64,000 bases of DNA from Rufibacter psychrotolerans (GTDB taxonomy: Bacteria > Bacteroidota > Bacteroidia > Cytophagales > Hymenobacteraceae): assembly GCF_016924645.1 (NCBI RefSeq), contig NZ_JAFFJV010000016.1, positions 124,001 to 188,000 of the forward strand, read 5' to 3'. Positions 1 to 9,700 of the stretch are shown one piece after another (the stretch's first letter is position 1; the number at the start of each line of letters is the position of its first letter). A model generated the notes under the pieces. It did not search any database. It saw only the letters and a list, made by a program, of their open reading frames with translations, and was not told the DNA's origin. Made by a program: the position numbers and the translations under genes.

Positions 1-579
1 AAAAACCGCTCCCAGCTGGACCAGCTGAGCACCGACTTAAAAGCCCGCGAAGAGCGCCTCAATGAACTGGAGCGCATCCTGGCCGAGAAGGACAAAGCCG
101 TGAACGCGCTGCGCACCAAGGTAAGCAACGCCCTGTTGGGCTTTAACAGCAAAGACCTCTCGGTGGATGTGCGCAACGGCAAGGTGTACGTGTCGCTCTC
201 TGAGCAACTGCTGTTCAAGTCGGGCTCTACCAAGGTAGACGTGAAAGGCCAGGATGCCCTCCGTAAGCTCGCCACCGCCCTCAAAGACCAGCAAGACGTG
301 AACGTGCTGGTGGAAGGCCACACCGATGACGTTCCGGTGGCCCGGGGCACTGCCGGCATGCAAGACAACTGGGACCTGAGCGTGCTACGCGCCACCGAGA
401 TCACCCGCATTCTTACCACCGCCGGGCTGGCCGGCACCAAAATCACGCCCTCCGGCCGCGCCGACAACGTTCCGCTGGATGCGGCCAAAACCGCCGATGC
501 CCGCCAGAAAAACCGCCGCACCGAGATCATCCTCACGCCGAAGCTAGACGAGCTGTTCCAGATCTTGGAGGCCAACTAA
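1..579 (+). CDS. OmpA-family protein, 3' part
   Basis: The reading frame is open from the first base, so the start lies upstream of the window; 192 residues are visible. The first 40 or so form a charged heptad-like coiled coil rich in Leu, Glu and Arg. The rest is an OmpA/MotB C-terminal domain, with the EGHTDDVPV strand, the NWDLSVLRA helix and the NRRTEI segment that family members use to bind diaminopimelate of peptidoglycan. The protein probably tethers the outer membrane or a periplasmic coiled coil to the cell wall. A strong hairpin terminator follows the stop, so it ends its transcription unit. The family is clear; the specific partner is not visible. Confidence 0.9.
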   Translation, partial: KNRSQLDQLSTDLKAREERLNELERILAEKDKAVNALRTKVSNALLGFNSKDLSVDVRNGKVYVSLSEQLLFKSGSTKVDVKGQDALRKLATALKDQQDVNVLVEGHTDDVPVARGTAGMQDNWDLSVLRATEITRILTTAGLAGTKITPSGRADNVPLDAAKTADARQKNRRTEIILTPKLDELFQILEAN

Positions 580-616
580 GCCAACGTATTAGAAAACCGC
601 TAAGGGGCCTTTGTCG

Positions 617-651
617 TTTCCGGCCTGTTTTCTGAAGATACTCCCCAAAAC
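617..651 (+). repeat. Dispersed intergenic hairpin motif, copy 1
   Basis: A GGCCTGTTTTCTGAAGATAC core followed by CCCCAAAAC. It matches the recurring pattern described in the findings and leads directly into the terminator stem downstream. Confidence 0.5.
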
Positions 652-682
652 GCCGGTTCCCAGAGCCGGCGTTTTGGGTTTT
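644..682 (+). terminator. Intrinsic terminator after the OmpA gene
   Basis: A 13-bp stem, CCCAAAACGCCGG paired with CCGGCGTTTTGGG, closes a 9-nt loop and is followed by T-rich sequence. Confidence 0.8.
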
Positions 683-858
683 ACCTTGTCTGGCATTTGC
701 CCCATACAATAGCTACTGCTGCCCCGGTGCGGAGCCTGGTAACGGCGCCCCTCTGCTTCTCCTGCTGGCCTGCTTTTACAATCAAGGAAAAGAGGCTACC
801 TTTAACCGCCCTCCCTTAGCTATGACCGAGGGCACGCTAACCCAATTATATTGTTTCC

Positions 859-1323
859 ATGAGCAAGATCACCATCCGCAGCTTTGCCGACCTTCAGCAC
901 TATGAAGGCACCGAAATAGGCGTTTCAGACTACCATACCATCACCCAGGAGCAAATCAACCTTTTCGCCGATGCCACGCTGGACCACCAGTGGATTCACC
1001 TGGACGCGGAGCGGGCGGCCACTGAGTCGCCGTTCAAGAGCACCATTGCGCACGGCTACCTAACCGTATCGCTCCTACCTTACCTGTGGGGGCAGATTAT
1101 CTCCATTGAGAACCTCAAAATGCAGGTGAACTATGAAATTGAGAGCCTCAGGTTTAACCAGGCCGTGGCGGTAAACAGCGCCTTGCGCCTGCGCGTGAAG
1201 CTTCTTTCGGCCAAAGACCTGCGGGGCGTGATCAAGGCGCGGCTAGAGGTAACCATGGAAATAGAAGGCAGCAAGAAACCCGCCTTCACGGGCATCATCA
1301 CGTTCCTGTACCATTTCAACTAA
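859..1323 (+). CDS. MaoC-family (R)-specific enoyl-CoA hydratase-like protein
   Basis: This 154-residue single hot-dog-fold protein is the usual size for MaoC/NodN-type dehydratases. The FADATLDHQWIHLD stretch matches the family hydratase motif, in which an Asp and a following His (here D of LDHQ and H of WIH) activate water. The downstream IAHGYLTVSLLP segment is the typical loop and helix. The expected reaction is reversible hydration of an enoyl-CoA in the cytoplasm. The true acyl substrate cannot be read from sequence. It stands alone, with no fatty-acid genes beside it. A TACCTTTA box about 55 bases upstream is one mismatch from the Bacteroidota -7 element. Confidence 0.88.
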   Translation: MSKITIRSFADLQHYEGTEIGVSDYHTITQEQINLFADATLDHQWIHLDAERAATESPFKSTIAHGYLTVSLLPYLWGQIISIENLKMQVNYEIESLRFNQAVAVNSALRLRVKLLSAKDLRGVIKARLEVTMEIEGSKKPAFTGIITFLYHFN

Positions 1324-1473
1324 TATTTCCCCTTATTAACAGGCCCCGGCCTGGCATGAACCACCCGTTTTTGCATTGATTTTACCTAAACGCTGTAAAA
1401 TCCATAGCAAAGGGTGGTTCATTTTTGTATATTAGTTTTTCAGATTGCTCAACCCCCAAACTCATTTCGCACC

Positions 1474-2169
1474 ATGAACAAATTCTTAACCGTAGCGGCA
1501 GGTATAGCATGCTGCGTCTTTACCTGCACCTTAGAGGCAGTGGCCCAGGGAGTGGAGGTGTCTGCCAGCCCCCAGAACATAGGGTACGTGGGCAGAACCT
1601 ACAACGGCATTGCGGGCAGTCCCTACCTGTTCCCCGACTGGGCGAACGGCCGGGTGAAAATGGCAAACGGAACCGTGTACGAGGGCCTCAAGCTACGGTA
1701 TGACCAACTCAACGACGAGCTGATCTTTACCCTGGAAGACGGCCGCCCCAAAGCCTTCATGCACCCGGTGCAGGAATTCACCATCAAAAACGAGAGCACA
1801 GCCGGGGTAATTGATGAGCGCCTGTTCAGAAACGGCTTTGCCGCCATAGATGGGGCCACGGAGAAATCGTTCTACGAGGTGCTCCAGGAGGGAAAAACCT
1901 CACTGGTGAAAAGAACCACCAAGGCAATAGTGGAAGAACGGGCCGCAGGCAACCGGTACGCCACCAAGCAGATTAAACCCACCGAACGGTACTACCTGGC
2001 CATCGGCCCTACCCTTACCAAGATCAGGAAGGACAAAAAAGCCCTGCTGGGGGCCTTGCCAGACCAGGCCAAAGCCAAACAGGTAGAAAAATTCATCTCA
2101 GACAGAAAGCTCAACCTGAAGCATGATTCGGCACTGGCCCAGGCCGTTGCGCATTACAACTCCCTATAA
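1474..2169 (+). CDS. Exported protein of unknown function
   Basis: I do not recognise this 231-residue protein. I chose the ATG at 1474 because it opens a clear signal peptide (Lys, then a hydrophobic run ending around AVAQG), whereas an in-frame ATG 60 bases upstream would bury the signal. The mature part is mixed alpha/beta, with Phe/Tyr/Lys-rich repeats, a VYEGLKLRYD-type strand and a Lys-rich C-terminus. A hairpin terminator follows 12 bases after the stop. It is probably periplasmic or surface-facing. No operon partner is apparent. Confidence 0.75.
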   Translation: MNKFLTVAAGIACCVFTCTLEAVAQGVEVSASPQNIGYVGRTYNGIAGSPYLFPDWANGRVKMANGTVYEGLKLRYDQLNDELIFTLEDGRPKAFMHPVQEFTIKNESTAGVIDERLFRNGFAAIDGATEKSFYEVLQEGKTSLVKRTTKAIVEERAAGNRYATKQIKPTERYYLAIGPTLTKIRKDKKALLGALPDQAKAKQVEKFISDRKLNLKHDSALAQAVAHYNSL

Positions 2170-2180
2170 GCCTGTAAGAG

Positions 2181-2215
2181 AACGCTACCCCGCCCACGCT
2201 TGGTAGCGTTTTTTG
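2181..2215 (+). terminator. Intrinsic terminator
   Basis: Stem AACGCTACC/GGTAGCGTT with a 12-nt spacer and a TTTTT tail, just after the exported-protein gene. Confidence 0.85.
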
Positions 2216-2270
2216 TTTCCTGGCCTTCAGGCGCCGGTAACGCCCCGCAGCGCAAGTCCCGGCACCCGCC

Positions 2271-2305
2271 GTTTGGGGGCCGTTTTCCCAAAAACAGGCG
2301 AAAAC
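2271..2305 (+). repeat. Dispersed intergenic hairpin motif, copy 2
   Basis: GGGGGCCGTTTTCCCAAAAA followed by CAGGCGAAAAC, in the leader of the reductase gene. Confidence 0.45.
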
Positions 2306-2398
2306 CCAGCACCTCGCCCCAACCCCGACTGGCTGGCCACCGGTAAACCCTTGGGGGCAGGAAGAAGTATGAAAAACCTGGCAAAAGACCCTATACCT

Positions 2399-3466
2399 AT
2401 GAGCAAACTCTTCACTCCTCTTCAGATCAAAAGCATTCAGCTGAAAAACCGAATTGTGGTATCGCCCATGTGCCAGTACTCCAGCCAGGACGGCTTTGCC
2501 AACGACTGGCACCTGGTGCACCTGGGCAGCCGGGCAGTGGGCGGCGCCAGCCTGATCATCCTGGAGGCCACCGCCGTTTCGCCCGAGGGCAGGATCACGC
2601 CCGGCGACCTGGGCATCTGGAAAGACGAGCACCTGCCGGAGCTGAAACGGATTGTGCGCTTTCTGGAGTCGCAGGGGGCGGTGGCGGGCATCCAGTTGGC
2701 CCACGCCGGCCGCAAGGCCAGCCACCGCGCGCCCTGGGAGGGTGGCACCGCGCTTCACCCTGGTGAGGAAGGCGCCTGGACCACCGTAGCCCCCAGCGCT
2801 ATCCCGTTTCAGGAAGGTGGCATCACGCCCCTGGAGTTAGACCAGGCGGGCATCCAGAAGGTAGTCTCAGATTTCAGGGCGGCCGCCGCGCGGGCCCTGG
2901 AGGCCGGGTTCAAGGTGGTGGAAATCCACGGGGCGCACGGCTACCTGCTGCACGAGTTCTACTCGCCGCTCAGCAACCACCGCACCGACCAATACGGCGG
3001 CAGCTTTGAGAACCGCGTGCGCCTGCTGCTGGAAGTGGTAGCTGGCGTGCAGGAAGTCTGGCCCAAAGAATATCCCTTGTTTGTGCGCATCTCGGCCACC
3101 GACTGGACCGACGACGGCTGGACCGAAGACGACTCCGTGGCCCTGGCCCGCCTCCTAAAGGAAAAAGGCATAGACGTGATAGACACCTCCACGGGCGGCA
3201 ACGTGCCCAAAGTGCGCATTCCCATTGCCCCGGGGTATCAGGTTAGGTTTGCGGAGAAAATAAAAAGGGAAACCGGCATTATGACCGGCGCCGTAGGCTT
3301 GATCACCACGCCCAAGGAAGCCGAGATCATTGTTGCCTCGGGCCAGGCAGACCTGATCCTGCTGGCTCGCGAGTTCCTGCGCGACCCGTACTTCCCGCTG
3401 CGGGCCGCCAAGAGCCTGGGCGTAGAGGTAGAATGGCCGGTGCAATACCAACGGGCCAAGAACTAA
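2399..3466 (+). CDS. namA: NADPH dehydrogenase, old yellow enzyme family (YqjM/NamA type)
   Basis: This 355-residue FMN-dependent TIM-barrel oxidoreductase would reduce activated alkenes such as enones and nitro-alkenes with NADPH. It carries the YqjM-branch signatures: PMCQYSSQDG with the redox-tuning Cys and Tyr, EATAVSPEGRITPGDLGIW, the substrate-binding QLAHAGRK, and HGAHGYLLHEFYSPLSNHR followed by QYGG. The C-terminal LLAREFLRDPYFPLRAA is the usual phosphate-binding end. I chose ATG 2399 because the FTPLQI start matches family proteins. An in-frame ATG at 2369 would add ten non-conserved residues. It is monocistronic and ends at the long palindrome shared with the convergent sensor gene. 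Confidence 0.93.
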   Translation: MSKLFTPLQIKSIQLKNRIVVSPMCQYSSQDGFANDWHLVHLGSRAVGGASLIILEATAVSPEGRITPGDLGIWKDEHLPELKRIVRFLESQGAVAGIQLAHAGRKASHRAPWEGGTALHPGEEGAWTTVAPSAIPFQEGGITPLELDQAGIQKVVSDFRAAAARALEAGFKVVEIHGAHGYLLHEFYSPLSNHRTDQYGGSFENRVRLLLEVVAGVQEVWPKEYPLFVRISATDWTDDGWTEDDSVALARLLKEKGIDVIDTSTGGNVPKVRIPIAPGYQVRFAEKIKRETGIMTGAVGLITTPKEAEIIVASGQADLILLAREFLRDPYFPLRAAKSLGVEVEWPVQYQRAKN

Positions 3467-3520
3467 CCGCCTGGAACAGGATTGGGAAACCTCCCTGGCT
3501 GGGAAGCACCTTGGGAAAAT

Positions 3521-3582
3521 AAGCGCTCTGCCCGTTTCGGGGCTGATTTTACGGAATCAGCCCCGAAACGGGCAGAGCGCTT
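3521..3582. terminator. Bidirectional terminator with perfect 28-bp arms
   Basis: Arms 3521-3548 and 3555-3582 are exact reverse complements around a 6-nt loop (TTACGG). The element fills the gap between two convergent genes, and its right arm abuts the stop codon of the minus-strand sensor. The A/T ends suit termination in both directions. Confidence 0.85.
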
Positions 3583-6480
3583 TCAGAACTTCAGCATAAA
3601 GTCGGTGAGGTTGTCGCTGCGGTCCAGGTGGAGGCGTTTTCTGAGGCGGTACCGGCTTATTTCCACCCCGCGCACCGAGATGTTGAGCAGCTGGGCAATG
3701 TCTTTGGTGGTGAGGTTGAGGCGCAGGTAGGTGCTGAGCTTGATTTCCTGCGGCGTAAGGTCTGGGTAATGCTCCTGCAGGCGGTGAATAAAGTCGCCGT
3801 GCACGTGGTTGAAGTGCAGCTCAAACTGTTTCCAGTCTACCTCGCTGGTGATGTTCTGGTCAATGCTGCGGATGATCTTTTTGAGCTCTTCCTGCGGGGC
3901 GGTGCGGCCGCCGTTCTTCAGGATTTCCTGCAGCTCCAGCTTCACGCTGTTGAGCAGCTCGTTCTTGTTGATGAGGTGGATGGTGGAGTAGGTCAGTTCG
4001 CGGTTTTTGTGGTCCAACTCGGCCTGGAACTTCTCGTTGCGCAGCCGGTCAATCTCCTGCTCGCTCTGGTTGGTGATCTGCCTGATCTCAATTTCCTTCT
4101 GGCCCAGCTTGCGCTCTTTCTCCAGCAGGATTTTGCGTTTCTCGGTCTTAAACCGCTTGTCTACCTGGTAAAAGGCCGCCCCCAGCAGCAGGAGACCCAG
4201 CAGCGTGTACAGGGCATAGGCCCAGCTGCTGCGGTAAAATGGCGGCTCCACCACAAACGCAAAGGGTCTGGCCTCGCTCACCTGCCCGTAGATGTTGCGG
4301 GCCCGCACCTTGAACACATACTTGCCTTCGGGCAGGTTGGTGTACTCCTTCTCGGTTTTGGTGGTCCACTCAGACCAGCGGCTGTCAAAGTTCTCCAGAA
4401 AGTACTGGAACTGCGTTTTCTCGGGCTTTTCGTAAAAAGAGGCCGCATACACAAAGCGCAGCGAGTTGAACGCGTACGGCAGCTCCGTATGGGTGGCCTT
4501 GTCTAGCCGGCGGCCCGAGAGCAAGAGCGAATCTGCCTCCTGCGCGATGGAAAGCACCTGGGCCAGCCGCGTATGGAACGGCACCAGGCGCTTAGCCTTG
4601 CCGGCGTTGTAATGGATGAACCCTTCCTTGGCCCCGAAGAGCACATTGTTGAGGTCCAGCACCTGGATAAAGCTGAGGTCATCGTTCAGCTGCTCGCGCA
4701 GGTTCTGGAACAGCCGGTCTTCCAGCGTGGGTTTCCCGAACTGGTCGAACTGGATTTTGCCTACCCGCTGGTTGGAGATGAAATAGATGGTGCCCTGCAC
4801 GTCTTCCTCCATCTCAATGATGTGCTCATCGGGGGCAAACAGGGCCGAGTACTGCGGGTCCAGCACAAACCGGTCTTTGCCCTGGTCAAAGCGGTACACG
4901 CCGTACAAGGCCGGGAAAATCAACTCGTTCCGGATCTTCTCCATGTTCACCAGTTGGTCTGAGGGCAGCCCGTGCCGGGAGTTGTAGAACTTCACCCCCA
5001 CAATGTGCTCGTAGCTGGGGTCAAACTTGATCCTGAACAGGCCCTTGTAGCCGTGGGCCATCCAGAGCTCGCCGTTCTTGTCAAACTCCAGCACCCTGGA
5101 CGACTCCTCCAGCCCTTTGTACTGCTTCCGGAAGGCAAGGCCGTCTGCCGTGACGTCAAACAGGCAAATGCCCTTGTAGGTGCCCACCATCACCTTGTCG
5201 GGGTGGTTGGGCACCGGCACAAACTCCCAGGCCCCGCTTTCAGGAATGACCAGACTGGCCTGCCCTTCCCTGAGCACGTACGGGCCGTTGTGGTGCCCCA
5301 GCAGAGTATGGCTTCCGATCTGGTTGAGGTGGTAAACCTGCCCGGTACTGTGGGGCACCGGCAGAAAGCTTTTCCTGGCCAGGGCTACGTCTGACCTGAA
5401 CAGCCCGCTGTTGGTACCTAAATACAGCGCATTTCCCCGCTGCAGGGCGGCATACCCGGTGCCCGACAAGCCCATGGTTCCGTCTAGCCGACTGAAGGGC
5501 GAGCTTAGCTCTACCATGGAAATGCCGTTGTTCATGCCCAGCCAGAGGTTGTCCTGGGTGTCCTGGTAAATAGAATGGACGGTGTTGTCCAGCAGGCCCT
5601 CGCGCAGGGTAGTGTTCAGCAGGACCTTGCCCCTGGCATCCATCAGGACCAGGCCTTTGTTCTGCGTGGCCAGGGCAAAGGTACCGTCCCGGAGCAGGAG
5701 CGCCTGGTTAATGATCAGGCCGTCATACAAGGGGTCCTCGGCCAGCCTGAACGGGGTCACCGCGTGCTGGTCGTAGAGGTACACGCCATCTTTAATGGTA
5801 AAGATGATGAGCCGGGTTTTGTCATAGGGCAAGATGGAGGCAATCTGCCGGTGGGCGAAGAACTCCCCGCTGGGCAGCAGCCGCAGCCGGTGGTTCTCCA
5901 GCAAGGAAAGGCCTTTTCCCCACACCAGAGAATACAGCTCCTTGTTTACCTGAAACGAAAACTCCAGCGGGTGCGCGGGGGCAATTACCTGCACAGGCTT
6001 GCCGGGCCGGTAGGCGTAGATATTCTTGAAGGTGAAGAAGTAGGTGGTGCCACCCTGCTCATAGATGCGCCAGACCTCGTCAAAGTTGCGGTACTTCTGG
6101 GGCAGGCTGTCGGCCAGCGAGAAGTACTGCAGCAAGCCCCGTGGGTCGGGCTCAAAATACCCAAAATCGGCCTGGCAGCCTACGTAGATCCGGTCATTGG
6201 CCCCCACCAACACAGAGCGCACCTTGGTGCCCCGCTTGGGGCTGTGCAGGCTCCAGGTGGCCCCGTCAAACTCCAGCAGCCCGAAGTTATTGGCGATGTA
6301 AAGCAGCTCCCGGTCGTCTTGCACAATGCCCCAGCTCTGGATGCCTCCCTTGAACTCCTCGGGCTTGAAATTGCGGAGCATGGGGTTGCCAAAGAAGTAG
6401 TGCTGCGCCTGGCTTGTTGAGGTTAGTGCACCCAGCAGGCAAATCAGAAAAAGCCCCCAAAAAGCCCCTTGCTTTAGCAT
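3583..6480 (-). CDS. Membrane sensor-regulator: beta-propeller, Y_Y_Y domain, LuxR HTH
   Basis: This 965-residue protein starts with a signal peptide. It has a long periplasmic region built from Reg_prop-type beta-propeller repeats (for example LWLGMNNGISMVE and LYLGTNSGLF) and a Y_Y_Y domain ending near residue 745. One membrane helix follows at about 752-772, then a cytoplasmic coiled coil to about residue 830 and a LuxR-type helix-turn-helix at about 907-957 (LTPQEIKL, TKDIAQLLNISVRGVEISRYRLRKRL). There is no histidine kinase or receiver, so signal sensing and DNA binding sit in one chain, as in SusR-like regulators. It is divergent from susC, and the shared gap carries phased repeats that are its likely operator. 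It should sense a glucan fragment and activate the downstream locus. Confidence 0.9.
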   Translation of the reverse strand: MLKQGAFWGLFLICLLGALTSTSQAQHYFFGNPMLRNFKPEEFKGGIQSWGIVQDDRELLYIANNFGLLEFDGATWSLHSPKRGTKVRSVLVGANDRIYVGCQADFGYFEPDPRGLLQYFSLADSLPQKYRNFDEVWRIYEQGGTTYFFTFKNIYAYRPGKPVQVIAPAHPLEFSFQVNKELYSLVWGKGLSLLENHRLRLLPSGEFFAHRQIASILPYDKTRLIIFTIKDGVYLYDQHAVTPFRLAEDPLYDGLIINQALLLRDGTFALATQNKGLVLMDARGKVLLNTTLREGLLDNTVHSIYQDTQDNLWLGMNNGISMVELSSPFSRLDGTMGLSGTGYAALQRGNALYLGTNSGLFRSDVALARKSFLPVPHSTGQVYHLNQIGSHTLLGHHNGPYVLREGQASLVIPESGAWEFVPVPNHPDKVMVGTYKGICLFDVTADGLAFRKQYKGLEESSRVLEFDKNGELWMAHGYKGLFRIKFDPSYEHIVGVKFYNSRHGLPSDQLVNMEKIRNELIFPALYGVYRFDQGKDRFVLDPQYSALFAPDEHIIEMEEDVQGTIYFISNQRVGKIQFDQFGKPTLEDRLFQNLREQLNDDLSFIQVLDLNNVLFGAKEGFIHYNAGKAKRLVPFHTRLAQVLSIAQEADSLLLSGRRLDKATHTELPYAFNSLRFVYAASFYEKPEKTQFQYFLENFDSRWSEWTTKTEKEYTNLPEGKYVFKVRARNIYGQVSEARPFAFVVEPPFYRSSWAYALYTLLGLLLLGAAFYQVDKRFKTEKRKILLEKERKLGQKEIEIRQITNQSEQEIDRLRNEKFQAELDHKNRELTYSTIHLINKNELLNSVKLELQEILKNGGRTAPQEELKKIIRSIDQNITSEVDWKQFELHFNHVHGDFIHRLQEHYPDLTPQEIKLSTYLRLNLTTKDIAQLLNISVRGVEISRYRLRKRLHLDRSDNLTDFMLKF

Positions 6481-6518
6481 GACAAATACAAGTTTATCAT
6501 ATACAGGTTTAAATATAA

Positions 6519-6657
6519 TGATGTAGTTGACAAATATTAATTGCTTACCGCATATTTTTAAAAAAACGGCATAAAAACGCTACACAAGGCATTTTACCGC
6601 CTTTGATGTAATCCTGATGTAGTGGTTTGCACCCATCTGATGTAGTATTGATGTATT
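6519..6657 (+). promoter_or_regulatory. Array of TGATGTAGT-type repeats upstream of susC
   Basis: Nonamers related to TGATGTAGT start at 6519, 6604, 6615, 6638 and 6649. The last four are spaced 11, 23 and 11 bp, which places them on one face of the helix. They lie between the divergent LuxR-type sensor and susC and are the best candidate binding sites for that regulator. Confidence 0.6.
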
Positions 6658-6732
6658 CTAAGGTTAGGCAAGAAGCCCTCCTTCCGCCTACTTTTAGGGC
6701 AGCATACCCGCTAACTCCTAAAAACCTAACAC

Positions 6733-9700
6733 ATGAAGAAAAAACTACTTACCCTATTGCTGTCTCTCTGCTGGGGGATAGCGCTGGCCCAGACCTCCAT
6801 CACTGGGCGTGTCACCTCGGCCAGGGGCGGCGAGCCGCTTCCCGGCGTCAGCGTGGTGGTAAAGGGCACCACGGCCGGCACCTCCACCGACGTGGACGGC
6901 CGGTTCCAGCTTCAGGCGCCCGCCACCGGCACCACGTTAGTTTTCTCTTATATAGGATATGTCTCCCGGGAAGAGCCCATTGGCGGAAGAACCACCATTG
7001 ATGTCACCCTGCAAGACGACCAGCAGGCCCTGGAGGAAGTAGTGGTGGTGGGCTACGGCACCCAGTTAAGGAGAGAGGTAAGTACCGCTATTTCATCAGT
7101 ATCTGCCGAGGAAATTACCCAGACCCCGGTTACTCGGGTGGAGCAGGCCCTGCAGGGCCGCGTGGCCGGGGTGCAGGTCACCAACCTCTCGGGCCAGCCC
7201 GGCGACGCGCCCACGGTGCGTATCCGGGGGATCGGTTCTACCGGCAACTCCAGCCCTATCTTTATTGTGGACGGATTTCCGGTGGGCGGCATTGACTACC
7301 TCAACCCCGGCGACATTGAGTCCATTGATGTATTGAAAGACGCCGCCTCTGCCGCCATTTACGGGGCCCGGGGTGGCAACGGGGTGGTGATCATCACCAC
7401 CCGACAAGGCCGTCGAGACGGTACCATGCACGTGTCTTATGACGGCTACGTGGGCATCCAGAACCCCTGGCGCCGGCTGGAGCTGCTCAACGCCCGCGAG
7501 TATGCCACCCTCATGAACGAAGGCGCCGCCAATGCGGGCATGGCCCCGCCCTACGCAGACCCCAGCCAGTTTGGCGAAGGCACCGACTGGCAGGACGCCA
7601 TCTTTGAGAAAAACGCCCCCATCCAGAACCACCAGATCACCGTGACCGGCGGCACCGAGAAGTCGGCCTACTCGGCGGCCCTCTCCTACTTTGACCAGGA
7701 CGGGATTGTGGGCGGCGACAAATCTAACTTCCGGCGCTACACCGCCCGCGTCAACGCCGACAACCAGGTAAAAAGCTGGCTCAAGTTTGGCACCAACCTG
7801 GCGTACACCCATCTGAGGAGACGGTCCTTTGACCCCAACCAGGAGTTTGGCGGTATTCTGAACAACGCCCTCAACATAGACCCGCTCACGCCCGTTTATG
7901 AGACAGATCCTGAAAAACTGGCCCAAACCACGTACACCCTCAACCCCGTGGTGCGCGACGGCCAGGGCCGCGTGTTTGCCATCTCGCCCTACGTGTCGCA
8001 GGAAGTGGTGAACCCCCTGGCCCGCCTGCAGGTGATGAACGGCCTAACCAACGTAGACAAGTTTGTAGGCAACATCTACGGCGAGGTGAAACTGCTGGAG
8101 GGCCTCACGTTCCGGTCTACCCTGGGCATTGACCTGGCCTACGTGGTTACCACCAACTACAACCCGGTGTACTTCCTCAACGCCGCGCAGCAAAACGCCA
8201 CGGCCCTGGTATCAAGGGGCACCGACCGCTACTACACCTGGCAGACAGAGAACTACTTTAACTACAACAAGACCTTCGGGGACCACAGCCTGGGGCTGAC
8301 GGCGGGTACGTCTGCCCTCAGAACCCGCAACGAGACCCTGTTTGCCTCCAATACCGGGCTGGTGACGGAAGACCCTAACATGGCCTTTCTGAACAACGCC
8401 GTGGGCGTGACCAACGTGCGGGCCACTGGCGGCATTGGCGAACGGTCACTGCTCTCCTTCTTTGGCCGGGCAAACTACAGCTATATGGGCAAGTACCTCT
8501 TTACGGCCACCGTACGGCGAGACGGCTCCTCCCGGTTTGGCCGCAACAACCAATTTGCCACGTTCCCTTCTTTCTCAGTGGGCTGGATTCTTTCAGATGA
8601 GGCGTTCTTCCCGCAGGGCAATCTGGTGAGCCTGGCCAAGGTAAGGGCCTCGTGGGGCCAGAACGGCAACGAGGAGATAGGGGGCACTTTCTATCCCTGG
8701 GCCGCCCAGATAGGGGTAGGCAGAGGATACACTTTCTTTAACCCAGATGGCGGCAAAGGCTACATTAGCGGAGCGGCCCCGGTAGACGCCCCCAACCCAG
8801 AGCTGAAGTGGGAGACCTCTGAGCAGACTAACCTTGGGTTAGACCTGGCCTTCTTCAACAGCGCGCTTTCGGTTACGGCCGATTACTACATCAAAACCAC
8901 CAAAGGCTTGCTGGTGCGGCCGCCCATTCTGGGGCATACGGGCTACAACGCTCCCTTCGTGAACGGCGGCTCGGTGCGAAACACGGGCGTGGAGCTGGCC
9001 ATTTCTTACCAGGGCGAGGCAAGGGGCCTGGGCTACAACATTGGCCTGAACGGAAGCTTCAACAAGAACAAAGTCACCAGCATTGAGAACGCCGAGAAGA
9101 AACTGCTGGGGGCCAACTTCATCACCTACGGCACCGCCTCGCAAAGCACCGTGGGCCTGCCCATCGGGTACTTTTACGGGTACAGAACCGCCGGTATCTT
9201 CCAGAACCAGGCCGACGTGGAGGCTCAGTCTTTACAGCCCACGGCGGTGCCCGGCGACGTGCGGTTTGTGGACTTGAACAATGACGGCAAGCTGGATGAG
9301 ACCGACCGCACCATGATCGGGAACCCCACTCCCAAAACGGTGCTGGGCCTAAACCTGGGGTTTGACTTCAAGGGCTTTGACCTGAGTGCGTTTGCCACCG
9401 GGGCGTTTGGGCACCAGATTTTCAACGGCACCCGGCGCTATGACATTACCCGGGCCAACCAGCAGTCCAGGTTCCTGAACCGCTGGACCGGCGAGGGCAG
9501 CACCAATGAATACCCCCGGTTCACCTGGAACGACACCAACGGCAACTACACCCGGGTCTCTGACCTGTTCATAGAAGACGGCGACTATGTGCGCCTGAAA
9601 ACCTTGCAACTGGGCTACAGCCTACCGGCCGGAGTGCTTTCTAAGGTACACATGCAGAAACTGCGCGTCTATGTTTCGGCCGACAACCTGGTCACCTTCA

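Noticed and set aside
2213-2398. Upstream extension of the old-yellow-enzyme gene
   Set aside because: The extra residues run through a terminator tail and a motif copy and match no family start; ATG 2399 fits homologues.
3628-4506. Long plus-strand frame of 292 codons opposite the propeller sensor
   Set aside because: It lies wholly inside the sensor gene on the other strand, has a Val/Leu/Gln-biased composition typical of antisense shadows, and shows no motif.
5575-6420. Plus-strand frame of 281 codons opposite the sensor N-terminus
   Set aside because: Antisense shadow of a gene with strong domain evidence; no signal, motif or start context.
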